Program-made: the position numbers and the translations under genes | Assembly: GCA_020053355.1 (NCBI GenBank) | Contig: JAGVNI010000007.1 | Location: 134,838-198,837, forward strand | DNA: 64,000 nucleotides | Source of the DNA: an archaeon | Lineage (GTDB): Archaea; Micrarchaeota; Micrarchaeia; Anstonellales; Bilamarchaeaceae | Direction: 5' to 3' | The notes under the pieces: model-generated | Databases searched by the model: none | Told to the model about the DNA's origin: nothing | The model's input: only the letters and a program-made list of their open reading frames with translations | In this document: one piece after another, positions 9,434-17,940 of the stretch | How the letters are laid out: every line of letters begins with the position of its first letter | How positions within the stretch are numbered: position 1 is the first letter of the stretch

Positions 9434-12400
9434 ATGCGGACCTATATATTAGCTGTATTCGCGGCGCTTCTGCTTTTCGTAGGCCTTTCGGCCGCGGTGG
9501 ACATTTCAGGATGCCAGGAGATAAGCTCCCCAGGCACATACGACCTGACAGCCAATCTTGCCGGGACGGGCGTAAGCCTTGACGCTCCGTTTGGCGGCGC
9601 GAGCGCCTGCATCCGCATCTCCGCGAGCAACGTGGTGCTCGACTGCCACGGATATTCCATATCCAACGGCGGCTCGTCCGACAGCTACGGCATCGCAATC
9701 CAGAAGAACGAGACCGCTTACGTCGCCGGCGTCACTGTCAGGGACTGCAGCGTGAGCGATTACTACGGCGGCATACTCGCCTACAACACCAACCAGAGCA
9801 GGTTCACAGAAAACGAGCTTGAGGACAACACCTACTCCGGTTCGTATTTCGGATTCCCTTCCGGCGGCGTGGGTATCGCCCTTGCAGGCGACTGCGGCAA
9901 TGATACGATAGACAACAGCTACGCTAATGGCAACTTCAATGGATTCCGCGTCGATGACGGCAACCGCATCGTATTCCGCGACAACATCGCTGAGGACAAC
10001 CTCCTCGAGACCAGTAACGGCATCCGCGGAGTCGGCTTCTGGATGTACATGAGAAACGGCACCGTGACGAATAACACAGCTACCGGCAGCTACCGGAACT
10101 TCCGCCTCGAAGGGGGTGAGAACAACACCTTTACCTCAAACGTCGCCAGCAACGGGACCGGAATCGGCATATACGTGAGCGGCATGAACAACAACTTCAC
10201 TTCCAACATCGCATCCAACAACAGCGATGACGGGTTCTATTTCGACGATTCCGAATACGACTGCGAATCCAACCGCATAATCAGGAATGTCGCAGACGGC
10301 AACGGGGGCAACGGGTTCTATGGGGAGAACTGCTACTCCCTCCTGGTCCAGAACAACAACGCCACCGGCAACTCGCAGAGCGGCTTCTACACGGATTTAT
10401 GCGACGACTCGCTTTTCGTAAACAATACGGCATCCGGGAACAGCAACGACGGCTTCTACCTAGTCGATCAGTGGGATTCCAATTACACCGGAAACCTGGC
10501 AGAGAACAGCGGAGACGGCTTCCATCTTGACGGAAACGGGGGCGAGCCCCCAATCGGTATTATGGCGGGCAGGGTAGGGGGGGTGCGCGCTGCAGGCATG
10601 GCGTTTGCGTCTGATGCAGACTGCGTCGATGGAAGCACATGCAACACGATCATGACTAACAACACCGCGCGCGACAATCAGGACGGATTCTACCTGAACC
10701 ATGTCATGTACAATCGGCTAACCGATAACAATATCATAAACAACTATTATGGGATCTATCTCGATTACTCGGACGACAATACCCTCCTCCGTAATTTCAT
10801 AAACGAAAGCGGATACGGCCTCTATGTCTGGTTTTCCGATGACAACCAGATGGGCTATAACGAGATATATGATACCGATTATAACAATTTCGGGTCGTGC
10901 CCGTTCCTTTTCACCTATAACGGCTCTGACTTTGATTTCGTGGTTGAAATCAGCGGCGCTTCAGTGCTTGGCCGCTCGCTCGGAAACGGGGCCTACAGGC
11001 GCCCTATGGCAGGGGATTACACCCGGGTGGATTCCAGCCAATTGCAGCTTGAGAATGGCTCATACAGCGTCAAGGTCACTCAGGAATATGATGAGATATC
11101 CTATGTCGATGAGGTGGCCCTGAAGACCGTTGACCATGCTCCGGAAGTAGACATCTTCCCGACGCTTGTCACATCGGAGAACGGCAGGATATACACGGTC
11201 AGCAAGACCCCATCGGCTCCAGTCTCATGCGTCGATGCGGACGGCAACGACTGCCTTCCCACCGTCCTCTCAAAAGACGGCGCATACACCCCCCTTGTCA
11301 GCGGGAAATCCAATACCCTCGAACTCGACCTTGGCGACCTTTCAGGCGCTAGCGAGATTAAATTGATTATCTCAGGGTTATCCAGTTTCGCAGGTTATAG
11401 CTCGCCCTACCATGACAAGAAAATTCAGGTGGTGAACGCCTCGGGTGAATGGGCCGACGCATACTCCGTGAGCCAGCTGGCATTCCCGCCTGAGTTCCCG
11501 ACCACAAACGTGGTCAACCTCACAGGCAAATTCCCGACCGGCGACCACCGCGTGCGGGTGATATTCGACCTCTCCAGTTTCGATTATATCGCCCTTGATA
11601 CGACACAGCAGCAGCCCGTCACTGTGAACACGTACCATCCGGCCTCGGCAGACCTCCATTTCAGGGGATACTCTGCGACCAGTTCCGGGCCGCTTCCGGT
11701 TCCGGATTACAGCCGCGTGTGGGAATCCATCTCGGTATCATCCCCATCAGGATACTTCACAAAGTACGGCGATGTCCTGCCGCTCCTTGGCGCAAAAGAC
11801 GATGAGTTCCTGATAATGCACCATGGGGACGAGGTTTCGCTCGAGTTCCCCCACGCACCGGTCCCGGACGGCATGGAGAGGGATTTCCTTTTCTACAACT
11901 GGGCGTACTCGAAGCCTGCGAAAAACATCTACGGCAATACCGTGGACCCGCTTCCTTTTGCGGCGATGTCCAATTACCCCTACGCTTCCAATGAGAGCTA
12001 TCCGGCTGACGCGGAGCACACGGCCTATCTTGCCGATTGGAACACCCGCTACTTTGACGGCGCGCCGGTCATGAATGCCGGCATGTCCCTCCCCTGGTCG
12101 TTCAACAATACGGTATTCTATAACACCGTGGTCGGAAACACGTGGAGCACCGGGTTCTATCTTTGGGGCGAAGAGGATACCAAGCTGCTCAACAACCGCA
12201 TCTCCGATGTGGAAGTCGGCATCGAAGTCTATTCATCTACTGGCACCGAGATACGCGGGAACGACGTGTCCGCGGTTGGGGGCAGGGCCCTTATGATACA
12301 TCAGGGCTCGTCAGGAAATATCGCAAGCGAAAACACGTTCTTTTCCAACAGCACAGAATCCTGCGACTATGAAGGCGGTTGCGGTGCCGTATACATCGGC

Positions 12401-13882
12401 CGCTCGGATGAGAATACGATACAAGACAACGAGCTGACCGCATTTGACGGCACAGGAATCGTCGTCGGGAGCAGCGATGATAACGACATCCTCGATAACC
12501 GCATCACGACCACTGGAGAGGAGTACTATGCAATCCGCACCTGGAACGGCTGGGACAACCTGTTCCTGCACAATACCCTGATTAGCGACTACTGGGTCGA
12601 CGATTCCGGAGAGAGCGGCAATGACTATAACGACGAGACATCCGGAAACCGGTATTATTTCGCAAACGGCACCGGTTCATGGAACCTCTTCAACATCACC
12701 GATACCAGCGGCGATGGATGGGCGGACGAGGGCAGCGACCTGCCTTTTAGCTGCGATACCGTCGGCGACTGCGAAAACGACTATGTCTTCTGGATCAACA
12801 ACGGCGAGGACTGGCACCCGTTCACCGGGGAGGTTCCTCATGACGACGACCCCCAGAAAAGCGCGCTTTCGCTTGATTTCGACAGCTCCTGCAATGGTAC
12901 AGTAGTGACAGTAACTGCCCGGGGCGACCCTGTTGAGGGCGCGACCGTATCTGTCGATGGAAGCCGTGTTGGCACGAGCGATAGTGATGGCAAAGTGGAA
13001 TTCGACAGCGGCTGCGGGGATGCAGTGAGGGTGCACTCCACATCCAGCGGCTACCTGCCTGCTGACGAAACGTTTGACCTGGTAGGGTGCGGTGAATGCC
13101 AGCCACCCGAATGCGCAACCGATAGCGACTGCTCATCTGACAAGCGCTGCCTTGAGCAGATGTGCGTGCCTGTTCCGTGCGAATGCGGTGTCGTTGAGAC
13201 CCACCAGTGCAGCAGCTATGAGTGCTGCTCCGATGCACAGTGCGCCGTCGATGAGTCGTGCCAGAGCCATGTCTGCAGCAAAAAACCCGTATACGAGTGC
13301 ACATCCGATGCGCAGTGCTCTGCGACTAAATACTGCGACATACCTGCCGGCGCGGCCGGAGGGAGCTGCAAGGTTGTGGCCGGAGAGTGCGGCAAGGTAG
13401 AGAACCACGCATTCGTGGCATACGGTTATGAGTGCGGCACAGAACCGGGTTGCCCGGCATGCGGCAGCGGATTCGCATGCGTCAGCCACAACTGCATCCA
13501 GAACGACGTGACCTGCCCATCGACAGGCATCGTAGGCGACAAGAAGACCTGCGAGGCAAAGGAGAACAACCAGCCCTGCGCGAACTGCGACTATGTGGTC
13601 ACCGACCCTTCGGGGAAGAACTCCACCGGAAGGACGGATGAGAGCGGCAACTTCGATTTGCCCCTCAACATGCAGGGCATCTACAAAGTGGCCCTGATAA
13701 AGAACGGCACCGTCGTGAAGGTCATAGAAGTGAAGGCCTTCCCGCAGGCGCAGCCTGAGGAGCCGACCAAGCCGGCGGCGACCGGCCCTGATCTGGGCAT
13801 GATAATCGCCCTGCTGGTGCTGCTGCTCCTGATTGTGCTTGGCGTAGTCTACTGGAGAAGCCGGGGCCAGAGGAAGAAATAA
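9434..13882 (+). CDS. Second giant beta-helix surface protein with inserted beta-sandwich region
   Basis: A 1482-aa paralogue of the preceding gene: signal peptide (YILAVFAALLLFVGLSAA), beta-helix at ~70-490, Cys-rich part at ~1210-1370 matching its neighbour closely (CECGVVETHQC, YECCSDAQC, HAFVAYGYECG), a stalk (TGRTDESGNF) and a C-terminal membrane helix (MIIALLVLLLLIVLGVVYW) with a basic end. It differs in a ~380-residue insertion at ~495-870, starting GSCPFLFTYNGSDFDFVVE, which splits the helix so that PbH1 repeats resume at ~895-1090 (NNTVFYNTVVGN). A carboxypeptidase-regulatory-like segment (VEGATVSVDGSRVGTSDSDG) precedes the Cys-rich domain. The two genes look like a tandem duplication followed by domain gain. 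Each has its own promoter. Likely an adhesin or glycan-active surface protein. Confidence 0.88.
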   Translation: MRTYILAVFAALLLFVGLSAAVDISGCQEISSPGTYDLTANLAGTGVSLDAPFGGASACIRISASNVVLDCHGYSISNGGSSDSYGIAIQKNETAYVAGVTVRDCSVSDYYGGILAYNTNQSRFTENELEDNTYSGSYFGFPSGGVGIALAGDCGNDTIDNSYANGNFNGFRVDDGNRIVFRDNIAEDNLLETSNGIRGVGFWMYMRNGTVTNNTATGSYRNFRLEGGENNTFTSNVASNGTGIGIYVSGMNNNFTSNIASNNSDDGFYFDDSEYDCESNRIIRNVADGNGGNGFYGENCYSLLVQNNNATGNSQSGFYTDLCDDSLFVNNTASGNSNDGFYLVDQWDSNYTGNLAENSGDGFHLDGNGGEPPIGIMAGRVGGVRAAGMAFASDADCVDGSTCNTIMTNNTARDNQDGFYLNHVMYNRLTDNNIINNYYGIYLDYSDDNTLLRNFINESGYGLYVWFSDDNQMGYNEIYDTDYNNFGSCPFLFTYNGSDFDFVVEISGASVLGRSLGNGAYRRPMAGDYTRVDSSQLQLENGSYSVKVTQEYDEISYVDEVALKTVDHAPEVDIFPTLVTSENGRIYTVSKTPSAPVSCVDADGNDCLPTVLSKDGAYTPLVSGKSNTLELDLGDLSGASEIKLIISGLSSFAGYSSPYHDKKIQVVNASGEWADAYSVSQLAFPPEFPTTNVVNLTGKFPTGDHRVRVIFDLSSFDYIALDTTQQQPVTVNTYHPASADLHFRGYSATSSGPLPVPDYSRVWESISVSSPSGYFTKYGDVLPLLGAKDDEFLIMHHGDEVSLEFPHAPVPDGMERDFLFYNWAYSKPAKNIYGNTVDPLPFAAMSNYPYASNESYPADAEHTAYLADWNTRYFDGAPVMNAGMSLPWSFNNTVFYNTVVGNTWSTGFYLWGEEDTKLLNNRISDVEVGIEVYSSTGTEIRGNDVSAVGGRALMIHQGSSGNIASENTFFSNSTESCDYEGGCGAVYIGRSDENTIQDNELTAFDGTGIVVGSSDDNDILDNRITTTGEEYYAIRTWNGWDNLFLHNTLISDYWVDDSGESGNDYNDETSGNRYYFANGTGSWNLFNITDTSGDGWADEGSDLPFSCDTVGDCENDYVFWINNGEDWHPFTGEVPHDDDPQKSALSLDFDSSCNGTVVTVTARGDPVEGATVSVDGSRVGTSDSDGKVEFDSGCGDAVRVHSTSSGYLPADETFDLVGCGECQPPECATDSDCSSDKRCLEQMCVPVPCECGVVETHQCSSYECCSDAQCAVDESCQSHVCSKKPVYECTSDAQCSATKYCDIPAGAAGGSCKVVAGECGKVENHAFVAYGYECGTEPGCPACGSGFACVSHNCIQNDVTCPSTGIVGDKKTCEAKENNQPCANCDYVVTDPSGKNSTGRTDESGNFDLPLNMQGIYKVALIKNGTVVKVIEVKAFPQAQPEEPTKPAATGPDLGMIIALLVLLLLIVLGVVYWRSRGQRKK

Positions 13883-13918
13883 ATTATTTTTATTTTTTAT
13901 ATATTCCCACTTTTCTTT
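13883..13918. terminator. T-rich intergenic tract between convergent genes
   Basis: Only AT-rich sequence with several T runs separates the convergent stops at 13882 and 13919. It probably terminates rightward transcription and possibly transcription from both sides. Confidence 0.4.
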
Positions 13919-15001
13919 CTATCCTTTGATATATCTCTCCAGCTCCGTCCTGGCCTCCGGGTCTGTCATCTGTTTCGGCGGGTGCTTCATCAGATAAGCT
14001 GACGCCGCCTCGACGGGCCCTGAAAGCCTGCGCTCGAGCGCGATTTTAGCCAGGCGGACCGCATCTATCACTATGCCGGCAGAATTCGCCTTGTCATCGA
14101 CTTCCAGCCGAACTTCCATGTTATACGGGATGTTCGCCCACTGCTTCCCTTCGATGCGCATGAACATCAGTTTCGTGTTGCCGAGGAACGGGATGAAGTC
14201 CGACGGGCCGACATAAATCTGCTCGTCCGGAAGCCTCTGGCGAAGCTGGCTCTGCACGGATTCGGTCTTGGAAATCTTCTTGGAAGTCAGCCTGTCCTGC
14301 TCCTTCATGGACAGGAAATCCGTGTTGCCGCCGACATTTATCTGGTAGGTCTTCTCGATTTTAGTGCCCCTATCATCGCAGAGGCGCGCGAGCGTCCGGT
14401 GGATTATCGTCGCGCCCACCTGCCCTTTGATATCGTCGCCGATGACCGGCAGGCCCGCCTTCCGGAATTTCTCCGCCCATTCCGGCTCGCTTGCGATGAA
14501 TGAGGGCATGCAGTTGACGAATGCGATTTTCGCATCCAGGCACATCTGCGCCCAGAACTTCGTCGCCTTGTCCGCGCCGACAGGCAGGTAAGAGACGAGT
14601 ATCTCGACCTTCTTGTCTTTCAGCTCTTGAAGGGCCTCCTTCCTAAGCTCCTCGACAGGCCTCTCATTGACCGGTTTCACGACTTTTTGCACATACATGC
14701 CGACGCCGTCGAGTTGCGGGCTCTGCCGGACCAAGACATCCGTCATGAGGGAAAGGGAATCCACCCACTTCACCTTGTTCGGCTCGGCATAGACCGCCTC
14801 ATTCAAAGGCTTTCCGACCTTCTTCGAATCGACATCGAAGGCCGCGACGAAATCCAAATCATGAATAGAGTAGCCCCCAACGACCGGGTGCATCACCCCT
14901 ACGACCTGCTGGTCCGGATGAAGACGGTAATACTCGACGCCCTGAACCAGGCCTGCAAAGCAATTCCCCACTCCGACTACCGCGCATCTTATTTTCGCCA
15001 T
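13919..15001 (-). CDS. ino1: myo-Inositol-1-phosphate synthase
   Basis: NAD-dependent isomerisation of glucose-6-phosphate to inositol-1-phosphate, the precursor of archaeal inositol phospholipids and some compatible solutes. The N-terminal Rossmann motif is AVVGVGNCFAGLVQGVEYY. Other family stretches are VGDDIKGQVGATIIHR, NVGGNTDF, SDFIPFLGNTKLMF and the C-terminal DAVRLAKIALERRLSG. The 360-aa length fits the short prokaryotic form. I chose the ATG at 15001 (MAKIRCAVVG) by family comparison. A GTG at 15025 would add eight residues. Two TATA-like elements lie upstream, and either start could be used. Confidence 0.95.
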   Translation of the reverse strand: MAKIRCAVVGVGNCFAGLVQGVEYYRLHPDQQVVGVMHPVVGGYSIHDLDFVAAFDVDSKKVGKPLNEAVYAEPNKVKWVDSLSLMTDVLVRQSPQLDGVGMYVQKVVKPVNERPVEELRKEALQELKDKKVEILVSYLPVGADKATKFWAQMCLDAKIAFVNCMPSFIASEPEWAEKFRKAGLPVIGDDIKGQVGATIIHRTLARLCDDRGTKIEKTYQINVGGNTDFLSMKEQDRLTSKKISKTESVQSQLRQRLPDEQIYVGPSDFIPFLGNTKLMFMRIEGKQWANIPYNMEVRLEVDDKANSAGIVIDAVRLAKIALERRLSGPVEAASAYLMKHPPKQMTDPEARTELERYIKG

Positions 15002-15032
15002 AAGAACACCAATATGTAATACCACAAAAAAA

Positions 15033-15054
15033 CTATTATATGTTTGTTAAATAG
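15033..15054 (-). promoter_or_regulatory. Two overlapping TATA-like elements upstream of ino1
   Basis: On the minus strand, ctatttaaca (15045-15054) would start transcription near the GTG at 15025. catataatag (about 15033-15042) would start it about 10 nt before the ATG at 15001. Confidence 0.45.
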
Positions 15055-15058
15055 TTGC

Positions 15059-15070
15059 AAATATAATAAT
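15059..15070 (+). promoter_or_regulatory. TATA box for the rpo7-spt4 operon
   Basis: aaatataataat is centred near 15064, which predicts transcription start close to 15090 and an unusually long leader of about 155 nt before the ATG at 15245. Confidence 0.6.
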
Positions 15071-15090
15071 ACCTGCTGCATCCTGCCGCT

Positions 15091-15244
15091 AAAAATGGCC
15101 GGATGCCAAAAGGCATGCCGGCTTAGCACCCTTTTTTAAAGGGCCGCAGACATGATATCCATGCCGATATCGCCAAATGGCATGATCGGCTAGACTCTCC
15201 GCCGCGGAATCATTTGCGCGGCCGGCGAATGACGGAGGATATCT
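15091..15244 (+). other. Structured 5' leader of rpo7-spt4
   Basis: Four hairpins can be read directly. Stem 1 is 15098-15107 with 15112-15122, ten pairs with one bulged G and an AAAA loop. Stem 2 is cccttt/aaaggg, 15129-15134 with 15138-15143. Stem 3 is gccgat/atcggc, 15163-15168 with 15185-15190, with an inner gcc/ggc. Stem 4 is gccgcg/cgcggc, 15201-15206 with 15217-15222. The ribosome site ggagga (15234-15239) follows. The leader could be an autoregulatory or attenuation element, or an independent small RNA. It matches no riboswitch class I recognise. Confidence 0.5.
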
Positions 15245-15862
15245 ATGTACCACATAAAGACCATCCAGGACCGGATCAGGGTGCCGCCATCTCTTTTTGG
15301 CAGTCATATCGAGGACGCAGTCCGCGCCATACTGCGCGATCGCTACGAAGGCCGCATCTACAAGGACTTGGGCGTCGTTCTGTCCGTCAACAACCCCGAC
15401 GTCAAATCCGAAGGGCTCGTCATCCCCGGCGACGCCGGGGCGTACTATACGGTCGAATTCGAGGCGCTCACATTCATCCCGGTCGTGAACGAGGTCTACA
15501 AGGCCGAAATCAAGGAAATCGTCGAATTCGGCGCATTCGCTTCCATCGGCCCGTTCCAGGGCCTGCTCCATGTTTCCCAGATAGACCGGGAGAAATTCTA
15601 TTACGACAAGAAATCCAAGACCCTTGGCTCCAAGGTCCTTCGCAAGACGATAAAGAAGGGCGACGAGGTCCTGGTCAAGGTTTCCACCGTCAGCATGAAG
15701 GCGACGTCTGCGGACACGAAAATCGGCCTGACGATGCGCCCGGACGGCCTTGGCAAACCAGAGTGGCTTGAGCAGAAAACAAAGAAGGCAGCCAAGAAGG
15801 AGGACAAGAAGGAAGAGAAGAAAGAGGAGAAAAAGGACGAGAAGAAGGGTGAAGGCTCATGA
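15245..15862 (+). CDS. rpo7: DNA-directed RNA polymerase subunit Rpo7 (RpoE')
   Basis: Stalk subunit of archaeal RNA polymerase that pairs with Rpo4, binds emerging RNA and assists open-complex formation. Residues 1-80 are the N-terminal RNP-like domain (IRVPPSLFG, AILRDRYEGRIYKDLG). Residues ~82-165 are an S1/OB RNA-binding domain (EIVEFGAFASIGPFQGLLHVSQI). The last ~35 residues are an almost pure Lys/Glu tail, beyond the usual ~180-190 aa and probably disordered. The start follows a ggagga ribosome site with 5-nt spacing. It overlaps the next gene by ATGA and is cotranscribed with it. Confidence 0.97.
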   Translation: MYHIKTIQDRIRVPPSLFGSHIEDAVRAILRDRYEGRIYKDLGVVLSVNNPDVKSEGLVIPGDAGAYYTVEFEALTFIPVVNEVYKAEIKEIVEFGAFASIGPFQGLLHVSQIDREKFYYDKKSKTLGSKVLRKTIKKGDEVLVKVSTVSMKATSADTKIGLTMRPDGLGKPEWLEQKTKKAAKKEDKKEEKKEEKKDEKKGEGS

Positions 15863-16041
15863 CCGCATGCAAGGAATGCCGCTATATTGTCCAGACGAAA
15901 GAGAAGGTATGCCCCAAGTGCCAGGGCGAGCTGTCGGACAAATTCTCCGGAATGGTCATCATCCTGGACCCGGAGCGCTCCGAAGTGGCGAAGCTCATCA
16001 ATGTCAATGTCGTCGGCAGCTACGCGGTCCGCGTGAAGTGA
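15859..16041 (+). CDS. spt4: Transcription elongation factor Spt4 (RpoE'')
   Basis: A 60-aa zinc-ribbon protein that partners Spt5 as a processivity factor on RNA polymerase. The zinc ligands are visible as CKECRYI and CPKCQGEL, followed by the conserved SGMVIILDPERSEVAKLI and the C-terminal GSYAVRVK. It starts inside the rpo7 stop (four-base overlap), the standard archaeal arrangement, and ends in a short T run. Confidence 0.97.
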   Translation: MTACKECRYIVQTKEKVCPKCQGELSDKFSGMVIILDPERSEVAKLINVNVVGSYAVRVK

Positions 16042-16130
16042 TTTTTTTCCCGTTCCGGCATGCCGCCGCGTCCTTGGGCATGCCGCAATTGTCTTTTTCT
16101 GTGAATCCCCACACCCGCATCCGGCAGACA

Positions 16131-16138
16131 TTTATTAA
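16131..16138 (+). promoter_or_regulatory. TATA box for the pilin-like cluster
   Basis: tttattaa is centred about 31 bp before the ATG at 16166, so any leader is only a few nucleotides. Confidence 0.5.
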
Positions 16139-16165
16139 CCGCACGCCGCCTTCTTCGCTTTCGTT

Positions 16166-16777
16166 ATGCGCGGCTACCTGTCCTTTGTCATCGTCCTTAT
16201 TTCTTCGCTCCTGCTGCTTTCCCTAATCCCACTCCTTTCCCAGGCACGCTCTGCCGACCTGGGGCCGGCCGTAGCGATTGAGCGGGCGTACGGCCTGGAG
16301 ATGAACGCGAAGGAATGCGCGATTGAAGCAATCCGGCAGGGTGCTGCAAGAGGCTTCGATGACTATAATGCGTCGCACGACCTTGGGAATTGCAGCCATT
16401 GCGAAGACCATTTCTGCGTTCCGCCGACACCTGCCGACCCCCTTCCGCCCAATCGCTGCGATGCCCTGCTCTGCTCCAATTGCTTCAGGGAGCAGGATGC
16501 CCGCTCTGCTGCTGCAAACGGTGCTTTGGCGGGCTTGATTCTCCTCCGGGCAAACAGGTTTGAGGGGGACTATAACGTCTCTTTCGGGGATGCCTTTCCG
16601 GATGATTTGGACGTGTTCCTCGCCCCGGACGCATTTGCCAGAAACAAATTGCGTGTGGGCGGAACCAGGCTGCGGGAGGATTTGGCGATTCGCGTCCAGT
16701 CGGACAAGCTGGGCGTTTCCCTCAAATCAAGGCTTCCCAAAGGGATGGTGATTGGTTATGGCAGTGATGACGGTTGA
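16166..16777 (+). CDS. Exported pilin-like protein with Cys-rich loop (cluster gene 1)
   Basis: A 203-aa protein whose N-terminus (RGYLSFVIVLISSLLLLSLIPLL) resembles an archaeal class III prepilin signal: a charged residue and Gly followed by an unbroken hydrophobic helix. The rest would face outward and holds seven cysteines in a CSHCEDHFC to CDALLCSNC stretch (~72-108) that could form disulfides or bind metal. It is first of four consecutive small genes with similar N-termini, overlapping the next by about 20 nt. It is probably a minor pilin or a scaffold for an archaeal type IV pilus-like structure. No specific family is recognised. Confidence 0.75.
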   Translation: MRGYLSFVIVLISSLLLLSLIPLLSQARSADLGPAVAIERAYGLEMNAKECAIEAIRQGAARGFDDYNASHDLGNCSHCEDHFCVPPTPADPLPPNRCDALLCSNCFREQDARSAAANGALAGLILLRANRFEGDYNVSFGDAFPDDLDVFLAPDAFARNKLRVGGTRLREDLAIRVQSDKLGVSLKSRLPKGMVIGYGSDDG

Positions 16778-17072
16778 ATTCCTCCTCGCATCTGTCCTGG
16801 TGGCCGCCTTAATCGGGGCGCTCGCGTCATCCATGTTAGCCGAAGTACTCGCGGTCCGCGACAAGGCGGATGAATACGGAGCCATAAACCACGTCGCGGA
16901 CGTCGTGTGCGCGCTTGAGGCGGCATTCAATAGCGGTGCGGAAGCGGATGCGGATTTTGGAAGGGGGCAGCAGGGCTGGCGCATCGAGCGCGGCGTGCTC
17001 CATGCCTACTACGAAGGCAGGGTTGTGGAAGTGCGGGGTGTTTTCTCAGATGACCGTACTGAACCCATATGA
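16758..17072 (+). CDS. Pilin-like small membrane protein (cluster gene 2)
   Basis: A 104-aa protein with an N-terminal hydrophobic helix (VEFLLASVLVAALIGALASSML) with Glu five residues into the helix, as in prepilins, then a soluble domain (ALEAAFNSGAEADADFG, GWRIERGVLHAYYEGRVVEVRGVF). The start could be ATG 16758 or 16767; a TTG at 16752 is less likely. It overlaps its neighbours at both ends, indicating translational coupling. I infer an exported pseudopilin-like subunit. Confidence 0.7.
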   Translation: MAVMTVEFLLASVLVAALIGALASSMLAEVLAVRDKADEYGAINHVADVVCALEAAFNSGAEADADFGRGQQGWRIERGVLHAYYEGRVVEVRGVFSDDRTEPI

Positions 17073-17484
17073 CCGCAACCGGGGCTTCGCATCCCTCGAT
17101 GCCCTCCTTTGCCTCGTGCCGCTGCTCCTCATGCTCATCCTCATTGCCGATGCCGCATCATCATTCATGCGCAGCGCCGAACAAGCCGCGCACCGCCAGC
17201 GTGTTTTCGACAGGATTGTTTCTGTTGCGGATTATACGGTGAAAATCGGCGCTGCAAGGCATGAGGGCGGCATCCGGTACCCCAACTGGGTCGATGCGGA
17301 CGCAATCACGGCTGTGTACTCGGAATCGATGCGGGTTCGCGCCGGCCTCTCCAGCCTCTATATCGGCCTGGATGAGCCGGATGATGTGGATGGGGCGGAT
17401 GGCGGGTTTCCGATATGCATCTACCGGCTCGTGGTTGTCGGGGATGAGTTGGAAATCCGCAAGCTCCGCGTCTGCGGAGGGTGA
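17050..17484 (+). CDS. Class III signal peptide pilin-like protein (cluster gene 3)
   Basis: A 144-aa protein. The start is taken at the ATG at 17050 because what follows is a good archaeal class III signal: a basic stretch, RGFASLDALL, then a hydrophobic helix (CLVPLLLMLILIADAA). Longer readings upstream are out of frame with the overlapping gene and lack a signal. The outward domain includes RYPNWVDADAITAVYSESMRV and DDVDGADGGFPICIYRLVVVG. It overlaps the previous gene by 23 nt and ends 6 nt before the next. Likely a pilin or pseudopilin cleaved by the archaeal prepilin peptidase. Confidence 0.72.
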   Translation: MTVLNPYDRNRGFASLDALLCLVPLLLMLILIADAASSFMRSAEQAAHRQRVFDRIVSVADYTVKIGAARHEGGIRYPNWVDADAITAVYSESMRVRAGLSSLYIGLDEPDDVDGADGGFPICIYRLVVVGDELEIRKLRVCGG

Positions 17485-17490
17485 ATATCC

Positions 17491-17856
17491 ATGCAGACGC
17501 TCGAAGCGGCCCTCTCCCTCCTCGTTTTCGCATCCATCCTGCTCGCCGTCCTTCCCTATGGGGAATCCCAGCGCGGGGCCGATGATTCGCTTTACCGGAT
17601 GCAGCTGGCGAATGACGCCTGGCGCGTGCTGTACCTCCGGGGGGATTTCCAGGATTTCGGGGACGGGAAACACGAAGCGATAGAGCGCGACATCAACGCA
17701 ATGGGCGAGCAGGCATCCCTTTGCATATTCCTTGACGGCATGTGGTCCACGAACTGCCGCGGAGGGGTGCGGGAGCACAACATCACAATCAAAATCCAGC
17801 GCACTATTGTGGCCGGCGGGACCCCGAAGCGGGTCGTTTTCTCTCTCGGCAATTGA
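17491..17856 (+). CDS. Pilin-like small exported protein (cluster gene 4)
   Basis: A 121-aa protein beginning QTLEAALSLLVFASILLAVLP, a pilin-like helix with Glu near its start, followed by a soluble domain with two cysteines (ASLCIFLDGMWSTNC) and a basic C-terminal strand region. It is last in the four-gene overlapping cluster, and its stop lies inside the palindrome at 17853-17865. Assignment rests on the N-terminal helix and the operon; no family is recognised. Confidence 0.7.
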   Translation: MQTLEAALSLLVFASILLAVLPYGESQRGADDSLYRMQLANDAWRVLYLRGDFQDFGDGKHEAIERDINAMGEQASLCIFLDGMWSTNCRGGVREHNITIKIQRTIVAGGTPKRVVFSLGN

Positions 17857-17865
17857 CGTCGTCAA
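17853..17865. promoter_or_regulatory. Perfect palindrome upstream of the aminotransferase promoter
   Basis: ttgacgtcgtcaa is a 13-bp palindrome about 17 bp upstream of the TATA-like aataaaaac (17882-17890). The position suits a transcription-factor operator; no regulator is identified. Confidence 0.35.
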
Positions 17866-17940
17866 TAGACGTATCAACATCAATAAAAACATTTCTCGCG
17901 AATGGTGGAACACAACACTTGGGAGAGGCATCCCTACAAA

